A stretch of 64,000 bases of DNA from Corbicula japonica (taxonomy: Eukaryota; Mollusca; Bivalvia; Venerida; Cyrenidae), in the NCBI GenBank assembly GCA_038501625.1, contig JAZAYU010000008.1:11284938-11348937 (forward strand), in the 5' to 3' direction. Below, in pieces: positions 56,801-64,000 of the stretch; position 1 is the first letter of the stretch, and each line of letters starts with the position of its first letter. The translations under genes and the position numbers were made by a program. Under the pieces are notes generated by a model that saw only the letters and a program-made list of their open reading frames with translations, did not search any database and was not told the origin of the DNA.

Positions 56801-59800
56801 GTACTTGAAAATTGGTACTCGAGTAAGTACTAGTAGTCTAGTACAAGTACGAGTAGTGAAACCCTGTTTAAATTATTCATTACATGAAATCGAAATTCTT
56901 TATTTAAATAGTGACACTGTAGTAATTTTAATGGTAAATGTAGAGTATTATCTAAATATGGTTAGTTTTTAATATATGCTTTTACTTACTGTTGTGCAAA
57001 GCTTTCATAGACGCGAAAATACATTTCAATAAGAAATAAGTGTCTAACAAGTCGAATTATAATGTTTATTGTGCATTTACAGGTACTTTCTGCAAACTTA
57101 TGCAGAAAAGTTTTTACTTTATTGATTATAATTTATTTCTATAATGTTGAAAGTATGCCAGAAAATATTCATGCTTACATGATCAGGTCACTAAATGCTT
57201 GCAATTTCTATATAAAGGGCTGTCGCTCTGCTGTTAACTGTGTATTTCAATATACTTTATGCAATTTTTGCCTAAATTTTGGAAAGAAAATATGTATTCG
57301 TTAGGGAAAAATGACAACTAGATATCACTGGGAACGGGACTGTTTGCTTTGAGAATACCTCCATTTTCTGGAGGCGACAACTATGATGAAAAACCCCTGA
57401 AACTGCAGATTATCAATGCAACATGAGAAAGGATGAGGATAGAATTATCAAGGCAAAACAATTCAGGGTTGGCACCAATCGACCACCCCTGGTTTAAACC
57501 GGCGGTTTTAACCGGTTAAAACTGTCCTGGTCAATACTTCCCAAGTGGTCAATACTGGTCAATTTAACTTTTTTTCAAGATTTTCATGAAAGAAATGAAG
57601 AAAATAAACTCCTACTTAATTTCTACTTAAGTTAGTTAAGAACTAACTTCACTTGAACATGCTATGCACTTAAAAATTGTGTTATTTCCCTCAGTAATGA
57701 GATAATAAAATCCCCAAACATGAGTTTTTTGGCTTTATTCTGGTAGGTTTTTTAGACAAAATTAGAATTCTTTTAATTTCAGTGTTTTATAAACAATCAA
57801 CAGAGTATGATTCAGTAACATGAAGAATCTTTATTTTAAGCAAAGGCAATTTTGCACCACCAGTAGGTGTTACACTCTTGCCAACTAACACTTGTGCATT
57901 CATGACAATGAATGGTCAGGAGATGGAGGGATGTTGTGTCACACTTCTATTGTTTATTGAACTTGGGAACATGTCAATTAAGATGCCAATGTGTTTATTT
58001 AAGAATTATCCAATAACCATAAAGTAGGTGTTTTACACTTGCCAATTAACAGTTGTGTTTGACAATGGATGATCAGGTGACTGAGGGGTGACTGCACTTC
58101 CTTTGACTTGACAGATCTTTGAACAAGTATATATCCAAGTCATACTGTTTCATATAATGTATATATTCACAGAATCCAATACATAAATTACATAAAACAT
58201 AACAAACATTATATAACTTGAAACTTTTACCATACTACATTTATTGATTTCAATCTGTTACTTATCATAAATGCCTATTTGTCATGCTGTTTATATATAC
58301 ACTATAGTTTCCATGTCCTTAAGAAAATGTGTCTGTAAGTGTTGAATGCCCAAAGCTGAATGACCATATATATTAGAACAATACACATGAGAACTCATGC
58401 ATTAAACCAATAAACAAAACAACTTTTGATGGGTACATTCTTACCCAATCATAGGAAATTATTTTCCACCTTATTTCTTTTGCTTAACCGGTGGAAAATA
58501 TATTTCTATTACTTATTGAACATTAAGGAACATACCAATTAATGAATTGTGTACATTTAAGGATTATCCAATATTAAAACCATAAATGAAGTACCATTAT
58601 TTAGTTGACCAGTAATGACCACTTTTGACCAATAATGACCAGTATTGACCACTGGCCCGGTCAATACTCAATTGACCGGTCAATAAGCCAACCCTGAAAC
58701 AATTAGTGAAAGTTTACATTGCAAATGCATTATTGCAGTGAATTTCTACTTGGAATGACATTTATTATCTTGGTGGTTTGGTGGCATAGGTGGAAAATGG
58801 AAATGACACCCAACCTGTTATGTTTATCATGGATCGGAAAAGGCAGCTGCTCAAACCGAGTATAATAATTTTTAGGCCAGAGAAAATAAATTATAAGATT
58901 CTCATCCGGATTTTGGGAAAAAAAAAGAGGCGGGTGGACACTTTTTAATTTTTATTAATAAAATACCTGAGAACAGAAGTTAAAACTACCTTAAATTTTA
59001 AGAAATGGCATTTATAGTTACCAGAACCATTGGTGTAGAATATTCGTCCATCTTTTCAATTTCTTCCAAAAAATCATGATAACAACTTACATAAGTAGCA
59101 GGTTGGCGCCTATTCTTGCTTGAAAAGCCATACCAGTCTTTAATAGTGACACTATCACCTTCGGTTATCTTTAAAATGATGAACATTTTATTTTATTATT
59201 GTAGGCCATGTTTTTTCCATATCCGGGATGGTCCAAAACCCGTTCTGTCCGGAACAGAACATGTTCTGATTTTTTTACCAATACATCTTTTTGGGGCGGG
59301 TGGTTTTGGACAGGGGCGGGCGGGGATGAGAATCTAAAATATTTTTCTATTGCCTTATGTAAGTCATAATATTATCCACACATAAAACAGTACAGCATCA
59401 GAGGCTGAGATCAATATTTTTCTTGATTTTTGTTTAAGCTTCAACTTGATTACTAAGACACTCTTAGTTTTATTGCATAAGTTTATGAACATTTGTGTTG
59501 TTGACAGTTCATAAAAAGATATAAAATATGCTTCATGAACTTTTATTACAGTTGTTCAGGCAGTAACGGATTTCAGGGTATAGCTGATAGCGTGTCCGTT
59601 TTCTTGCTCATTTCCATTTTATTTTAAATTTAGAAAAATAAACAATTACCCCGTCATGAAAAGTGAACCCTTTACATACATGTATATTGTCTGGATTTTG
59701 ACTTTTGAATGGAGTGTATATAATACAACAAATGGAACGGGTAAACCGGTGGTTTTCAACAACACGATACTTTTACACGGTTACCAAAAAAAGAAAGACA

Positions 59801-62783
59801 AAGTTGCACAACAATAGCTGGTAAAGTATCATTTTTTGGGATTTGGTTTGTGTATACATAAACCTTCTATCACTATCATAAAGCATTTTTTTACAATTCC
59901 TACAGTGTCAGCGAACAGAGGTATAATTTATTACCGTGTGCTTCAGGTAGTAACGGATTGCGTACATGTACATACGGGGTCATCTCAAAGTAGACATGAT
60001 CTGTAAAATTGCTGTCAAAGTTAGGTTTAAAAGGGAGATATGATATTTTGTCATGAAAAATGTGTGTTAAAATGTAGATATGATAACTTAAGTAATTTAT
60101 TAGTTTATTAATACATGTACTGATACTGGGGCGGATCCAGATTGGGTTCTGTGGTGTTGCTCAAATTTCCTTTTGGGCACCAATATTTAATTTTCACATG
60201 GATTTTTGCTAGAAATTTGTCAAATAAAATGTAACTACCCTAAGACTGCTCCAAATAAACCTCTTTATGGAAAAATTGCACTGGACTATGTGCAATCAAA
60301 AATCATAGAATGTGATAGATAGAATTCAGGTTTGGATGAAAGATTTCTAGAAAGGGGGTTCGTGCGGGCACTTTCAGAGCAGTTACATGATAATTTTCAA
60401 CTTTTTGGCCAACATCTTCATGACAATTAATCTGGATCCACCCCTGTTATTTATCAGCTAATGAGTCTGACTTAAGTTTCGGGTAAACACTAGCAATGCT
60501 TTTGAATAGATTACTCATTAGATAGTCGTTGACATTTGCCTTTCTTTTAAAGCAGAATTTGTTAATGCATTTGTTGTTGTTGTTGTTGTTTTTATTTTAG
60601 AACTGACGGTTACACAATGGGCAGGCCAGAAGGAAGTGTAATGCACATAAAGAACCAGTAATTATTACTATACAATGTATGTGAATGGTCAGGTTATGTG
60701 TTCAGGCTTCGCGAAATTGCTGTAAACTTTGCCTGGAACAGAACAATCTTTATTCCACTGGAAGACAATCAGGATCAAAACTGGGTACAATTTCTTCAGT
60801 GTCATCAAATACTGTCTCATCAAAAATATTCTCATTTAAAAGTAACCAAGAGCGGGGCTTTTTTAACAAACTTTCTCGACGGGCACTTGGACTCGTACTC
60901 CTTTTGTTTTGCTTTTTTTTCTTCATCAGTTTTTTTTTGCGTTCTTTTGCCTGGTGTAGTGCCATCATTATACCGCAAGAACGACATTTTCTTTGTCGAA
61001 GGTCGCAGATATGGTTAATTTATCTAGAATTTGATCGGAAACTTAAACAGAAACGGAAAGTAAAACTCGTTTTCAATATTCTCATATTCAAGGGAGAAAA
61101 CTTGATCGGACTTGATACATCCTGGTATTCGTGCCTGACGGATAGACTCTTTCTCAGTCGTTAACGGTAAATAAAGGACTGAACTGTGCCGGACATAAGG
61201 TCCGGAACCCTGGAAAAAATTATCGGACCCAACTGAATTTTGCCGGACATGTCCGACGGTCCGGCAACTTTCGCAAAGCCTGTGTGTTCAAAGTACATGA
61301 TCTAGTCATAGTAGTTTTCATTAACATTTAGCATTAAGTCTTTAGTGTGTTAGAAGAATGTTATCTTTATCTACACATAGTTCCAGTTAAAATTTTATTT
61401 ATTTTATTTTGCATGATCTCGTCAGAAGATCTTTATTACATGTAATCATTACTTTTTCTCAGGTTAACATTTTTATAATCTTAATTCAAAGATATCTCAG
61501 TTTTTGCATATGTGTTGTTATATGTTGTTTTGTTATTGGCCACCATGTTCAGTTATTTTATTATGATCAGTATATAGGCAACTTTTATATGAAAACAAAT
61601 TAACTAAATGTTAATACTGTTTGATGTGATTATACTGTTAATTCCATTTAATTTCTCTGTGATGTGTTTGATTTTAAAATGAGAATATTTTTTCTTAATA
61701 AAAAAATTTAATGACCTATTGTGTTAGGATTTTCTTCTGTTACTGTTAACAAAATGTTTTGGGTTTAATTTAGATCAGAGGGGAAATTTTTTTATTTGAT
61801 TAACCTTTGAATGTGTTTCAATACATGTTCATCAACAATACATTCAATTCACAATGTTTGAGCTGGATTGAGACGCCCCCAGTGAGCTTCATTTACCTAT
61901 CCCATACTGCCCGAAGCTATCCGCTACTGGCTAATTCGATGAGGTAATAAAAACAAAGATTAGTGCGTGACAGATCTCACAGCATGTTTAAAAATGACCT
62001 GTTTTGAAGTGTGTAAAATTTTCTGTCGGAAAATATCGATTTGTTTGTGAAATTTCTACTTTTAAAGACCTGTGCAGCGGTAATCTGGTTAGCTATCCGT
62101 TACTGCCTGAACAACTGTACCACTTTCTTTATATATCATATTTAGCTGGTTGTGTGAACTTACCTGATGACTGGACCCATCATAAGCAATGTCAAAATAA
62201 AACGTGTTATCCATAGAGCCATTGAAGTTTGTTTCACATTTTCTTTCCCATAATTCTTCACCAACAACTGCTGGTTTTGATAGTCAAGGAGATACCATCT
62301 AAAATTCAGTGCACATGTCACTATTGAAGGTATGATAATGAAACCTGAAGTCAGGCCAAATGCTGACATATTCTGCTGGTGATAATAATCTCTTGCAAGT
62401 AGAATATCTGTGATCATATCAAAAAAGAAAAACCCTATGGAGGAAAACCCAAACATAAAATCAAGCCATGTGAAAGGTGGGCCAGTGTAAACACTGAACT
62501 CTGGTTTGTGATCATGTGGAGGAAGCTCTCGACGTCTTCTATCTCTATCAACATGGTCTATTTGCAAAGTGCTAACAGTAACATCCAAAAATTTGTCCGA
62601 TAGATCTCCAGAAGACTTTCTGTGTGATATGCCACGGTCTGTGGCATCATGCTTTTCAATGCAAATCTGTCTGCAAGGATCTGTTATTGAATCGTTTAAG
62701 TCTGTCGTACAGTAACAATAAACACCTAACTTTTCTGAGTTTAAGCCTCGTCGCGAATGTGGAAGTTTCTTTTTAGACGCCAT
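50152..62783 (-). CDS. XKR: XK-related protein, three exons, 500 aa
   Basis: Coding exons 62783-62164 (620 nt), 51817-51609 (209 nt) and 50825-50152 (674 nt) join in phase to 500 codons plus TGA. The junctions are AG|GTAAGT...TTTTCAG|A and CG|GTAAAG...CTTTCCAG|A. Residues 1-100 form a cytosolic, charged N-terminus. Membrane helices follow at about 105-130, 143-167, 188-206, 250-266, 280-298, 325-360, 378-394, 402-420 and 430-453. The XK signature is FLEAAPQLVLQIYIL (250-264), with GIRAVAILSSWASLSWSMVAYQKALR (in two pieces, 278-303) and the GPRVIALGLFAG segment. XK-related proteins of the XKR8/XKR4/CED-8 type scramble phospholipids at the plasma membrane, some after caspase cleavage. Which XKR subgroup this belongs to is not decided. 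DATD at 46-49 is a possible caspase-type site, as an inference only. Confidence 0.93.
50826..51608 (-). other. Intron 2 of the XK-related gene with tRNA-like SINE pieces
   Basis: 783 bp. Two tRNA-like stretches: 51090-51155 (GCAGCTCACTTGATA, then GGATTGAATTC) and 51355-51420 (GTAGCTCAATTGGTTGAGTG, then AGGTTTGACTCC). Both are followed by 'ttc-tcc-t-tatttca', so they may be two copies of one SINE. Neither folds as a functional tRNA. Confidence 0.55.
51609..51817 (-). CDS. XKR: XK-related gene, exon 2
   Basis: Acceptor TGAATTTTCAG, donor GTAAAGTATA. It encodes residues 207-277: the loop QIEYLYNGHKSSRKYL, the conserved EDVDACCIRMFECFLEAAPQ helix start, and IYILMHTTQQETWFL. The entry and exit phases fit exons 1 and 3 exactly. 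Confidence 0.93.
51818..52251 (-). other. Intron 1, start: family D fragment
   Basis: 'gggccaacagtgtagatccagatctgctgttacatccat' and 'gatcaagacctacaccgg' at 52010-52070 belong to family D. Otherwise non-coding. Confidence 0.5.
52351..53797 (+). mobile_element. Helitron/pearl-like element B3, nested in B2
   Basis: Complete ends: AACAGGAGGGCCATGATGG with hairpin GGGCCA-TGA-TGGCCC (52358-52372) and TCGCTCACCTGA at the left; GAGCAC-TTC-GTGCTC (53769-53783) and AGGTGAGCTTAAAA at the right. Internal units of about 180 bp share 'ccatgacctctggggcggggcaaattttga' and 'ggagaagaagattttttaagtttttgctatata'. It lacks the X-box. It is younger than B2 by position. Confidence 0.8.
54564..54579. promoter_or_regulatory. 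X-box-like palindrome in element B2
   Basis: Second copy of GGTTGCCATGGCAACC, in the same context as in B1 (followed by AGAGTTCTGCATGG). Confidence 0.6.
54777..55258. other. Intron 1, non-coding
   Basis: No supported feature. Confidence 0.4.
55259..55500. repeat. Tandem duplication of about 121 bp
   Basis: 55259-55378 and 55380-55500 are two copies: 'tatgaaataa-attatgatcattattataat', 'attaatacttattaaaa-acttgct' and 'aaagaaattttcattgaaaaa'. Confidence 0.85.
55501..55902. other. Intron 1, non-coding
   Basis: No supported feature. Confidence 0.4.
55911..56866. mobile_element. hAT-like non-autonomous element, TSD TTTAAATT
   Basis: Termini CAGGGTTTCGCTGAGTACT and AGTGAAACCCTG. Perfect 8-bp duplication TTTAAATT at 55903-55910 and 56867-56874. 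Both subterminal regions carry dense AAGTACT/GAGTACT/CTCGAGTAAGTACT repeats, as hAT transposase-binding regions do. No coding capacity in 956 bp. Confidence 0.92.
56875..57455. other. Intron 1, non-coding
   Basis: A short hairpin CCTCCATTTTCTGGAGG lies at about 57358-57374. Otherwise nothing is recognised. Confidence 0.4.
57464..58696. mobile_element. hAT-like non-autonomous element, TSD AAACAATT
   Basis: Termini CAGGGTTGGCACCAATCGACC and GGTCAATAAGCCAACCCTG. Perfect 8-bp duplication AAACAATT at 57456-57463 and 58697-58704. Subterminal TGACCAGTA/TGGTCAATACTGG repeats occur at both ends. A diverged internal duplication ('gtaggtgtt-acactt-gccaa-taaca') lies at 57862 and 58024. No transposase. 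Confidence 0.92.
58896..59335. mobile_element. MITE with AGATTCTCATCC ends
   Basis: AGATTCTCATCC at 58896 is inverted at 59324-59335. GGCGGGTGG also occurs near both ends. No TSD is clear. It includes an open frame, 59186-58998 minus, with WYGFSSKNRRQPATYVSCYH and FLEEIEKMDEYSTPMVLV. This is compositionally protein-like and may be a captured or transposase-derived fragment, but I do not recognise it. Confidence 0.55.
60126..60446. mobile_element. MITE, TIR of CAGGGGYGGATCCAG type
   Basis: CTGGGGCGGATCCAGATT at 60126 and its complement AATCTGGATCCACCCCTG ending at 60446. 321 bp, no coding capacity. TIRs of this type belong to hAT-like MITEs; no TSD is preserved. Confidence 0.7.
60570..60593 (+). 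repeat. (TTG)n microsatellite
   Basis: A run of about seven TTG units in XKR intron 1. Confidence 0.8.
60703..61282 (-). mobile_element. DNA transposon remnant E2, TSD TGTGTT
   Basis: Termini CAGGCTTCGCGAAATTGC and GCAACTTTCGCAAAGCCTG, flanked by TGTGTT at 60697-60702 and 61283-61288. It is related to E1 at 34133. The right end also shares the 'gccggacatg-c-g-cggtccgg' segment with E1. The minus strand carries a protein fragment (next entry). Confidence 0.8.
60750..61014 (-). pseudogene. Cys-rich basic protein fragment in E2
   Basis: The minus-strand frame reads ICDLRQRKCRSCGIMMALHQ, a Cys-x6-Cys-x2-Cys group, then a Lys-rich run and an acidic end (NENIFDETVFDDTEEIVPSF) before a stop. An ATG exists only inside (at 60968). 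It is likely the N-terminal part of a transposase-related or zinc-binding protein carried by the E family. No family is assigned. Confidence 0.45.
61289..62094. other. Intron 1, non-coding
   Basis: No supported feature other than low-complexity T-rich sequence. Confidence 0.4.
62164..62783 (-). CDS. XKR: XK-related gene, exon 1
   Basis: Begins at ATG 62783-62781 (MASKKKLPHSRRG) and ends in GGPVI plus two bases of Arg207, before the donor GTAAGTTC. It encodes the charged N-terminus and the first three membrane helices (WLDFMFGFSSIGFFFF, GLTSGFIIIPSIVTCALNF, ITRFILTLLMMGPVI). Confidence 0.93.
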
Positions 62784-63566
62784 ATTTGTTTTTAACTTTT
62801 TACCTCAACGAGCGGAATTTACCAAAAAACCACAGAATAACACCAGAAAGACAAAAGTAACTCACGAACTTGACTCTTGCATCGTAGTAAAGACTCGTAA
62901 ACCTGCTGAGATATCTTTGAGTTGCAGACATACTAATTTAATGACAAAAATAATTTATTCATTGGTAATTGAATAATTAGTGTTAAATTGTTCCAAGACA
63001 GTAACATTTTTCGATTACTCTTGTTTCCTTTTGAGACTGATGAATGTATAAACCTATTCTCTTGTCTAATTTTTGATTTTGTGGGGAGGCTGTGTTTTCT
63101 GGATTTGGCCATTCCTGACATGAATAATTCATTTTTGAAAAAATATATGATCAATAAAACACCCCACGAATTTGGTTTAATTTCCTTTAGTTTATCATAC
63201 ATTATCGTGTCCCATATTGTAGAATTCTTCTTCTTCTTCTAGTACACTAGCCCAACTATTTGTGCGCAACAATGGCTTTTCTATATATACGATGGTCGCC
63301 CTTCGCGCACAACCCAGTTACTATTCAAATCAATCCGGATAATTTTTCTTCTAGTCTATATGCCAGCGATAAGAATCTTTGTCGCAACTTTTGACGGCTT
63401 CAAATAGTTTTTTTAAACCTTATATATCTTTAAAAATTACATTCCTGAAAAGCTAATCCCTATTAGAATCAACATATGTGATTCTTTTTAAGAAACTTGT
63501 TCGTTCATTATGAAAAAAAACAACAACAAACAAACTTATTAACCTCCACACATGTCAACAGATTTT
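62784..63566 (-). promoter_or_regulatory. 5' flank of the XK-related gene
   Basis: The promoter of the minus-strand gene should lie here. No TATA box at a persuasive distance was found. A fragment of repeat family A (GGGGAGGCTGTGTTTTC, GCCATTCCTGACATGAAT) lies at 63075-63135. A TTCTTCTTCTTCT run lies at 63227-63240. Confidence 0.4.
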
Positions 63567-63592
63567 AGACTGGCGCGCATGCGCGCCAGTCT
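63567..63592. promoter_or_regulatory. 26-bp perfect palindrome with NRF1-like core
   Basis: A perfect palindrome centred on GCGCGCATGCGCGC and flanked by AGACTG/CAGTCT. GCGCATGCGC is the consensus core bound by the metazoan factor NRF1, often in CpG-rich promoters. It is about 780 bp upstream of the XK-related ATG. Its role is inferred. Confidence 0.55.
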
Positions 63593-64000
63593 TAACTAAC
63601 GATGCTGTGAACTCTGCGACGCGCAGTCCTTAACTTCGGGTGTATCATTGCGACCACGAGAGCGTATAAAGTAAGTGGTCACCGCGAGAGCACGCCGAAA
63701 TGTTCTGCACAAGTGTGAGGCACAATGCAGCACACCATTCCACGAATTCTGAGCGATTGATAGTAAGTTTCCGTGTAATTTTGGAGCATCCATGCCAAAA
63801 ATTCCATCGAACAAATGTAGAGTGAAATCATGACCAGCTACGGCAGTGAACAAGCAACTGGATATGCATGAGTAGTTTAGTTACGCCTGAAAGATTTCGT
63901 AGTTGTGTGGCATAAAAAGTAGTGCATTTTAAGAAAATACAAATATATCGAGAAGGAATGCGAACTTTGAAAGATAATGCTACAAATAAAAACAAGAAAA
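63593..64000. other. GC-richer flank, no gene assigned
   Basis: 63600-63860 is richer in CG dinucleotides and open on the minus strand for 85 codons (LFDGIFGMDAPKLHG is part of it). No known domain is recognised. It could be an exon of a neighbouring gene or a CpG-rich promoter region. Confidence 0.35.

Larger units (their letters stand above)
59547..62119. repeat. Perfect 25-bp inverted pair, 2.57 kb apart
   Basis: 59547-59571 and 62095-62119 are exact reverse complements (core TTGTTCAGGCAGTAACGGAT). A shorter match, CAGGTAGTAACGGATT, is at 59944, and a diverged one lies near 61908. They may be TIRs of an element whose right end is 45 bp from the exon 1 donor; no TSD was found. Confidence 0.65.

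Noticed and set aside
58998..59186. Exon of the XK-related gene
   Set aside because: Exons 1 and 2 join exactly in phase without it, it lies inside a MITE, and its sequence has no XK character.
63596..63853. 85-codon minus-strand ORF as a gene
   Set aside because: No recognisable domain and cut close to the window edge; listed only as an unassigned GC-richer stretch.

Overview
This is an AT-rich eukaryotic nuclear window, most likely from a bivalve mollusc. The organism call is an inference. It rests on metazoan genes (an XK-related membrane protein and the RNA polymerase III subunit RPC9/CRCP) and on dense repeats of the bivalve 'pearl'/CvA kind: tandem cores of about 160 bp between conserved hairpin ends. 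Only two host genes are well supported. Most of the rest is transposable elements, often nested, and much of it can be dated relative to neighbours from target-site duplications (TSDs) and empty sites.

Layout. 1-2.1 kb: a minus-strand LINE, with ORF1 broken by a frameshift and ORF2 running off the left edge. 2.13-2.39 kb: a frameshifted THAP zinc-finger remnant. 2.58-6.85 kb: a degraded plus-strand LINE with endonuclease, RT and RNase H, flanked by an 11-bp TSD. 9.58-17.0 kb: a long-inverted-repeat DNA element (arms about 690 bp, TSD TGAAA) split by a young BEL/Pao retrotransposon at 10.49-16.22 kb. That retrotransposon has 172-bp LTRs identical by eye, TSD CAGAT and one intact 1,727-codon gag-pol ORF. 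19.08-25.83 kb: a 6.75-kb segment with 15-bp perfect terminal inverted repeats (TIRs) and TTAA TSDs, inserted in a tandem repeat whose uninterrupted copy lies next door. 30.7-32.7 kb: a Helitron/pearl-like element with an eleven-fold 166-bp array. 34.1-35.6 kb: a DNA transposon remnant with 6-bp TSDs. 35.74-35.84 kb: a possible terminal exon of an unknown membrane protein. 38.3-40.6 kb: a TTAA element split by a hAT-like element. 40.78-41.18 kb: CRCP. 41.4-42.4 kb: an array rich in CGATTTCGGT. 42.7-46.3 kb: a short and a long copy of a hairpin-ended satellite-carrying element, the long one inside one copy of a local duplication. 50.15-62.78 kb: a three-exon XK-related gene on the minus strand, whose 10.3-kb first intron is full of hAT-like, MITE and Helitron-like insertions.

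The two host genes have no visible functional link. CRCP belongs to RNA polymerase III. The XK-related protein is predicted to be a multi-pass membrane protein of the lipid-scramblase family. The main biological interest is the transposon record: a possibly mobile BEL element, several nested insertions with readable empty sites, and repeat families that carry hairpins, perfect RFX-type X-box palindromes and expandable arrays of about 160 bp.
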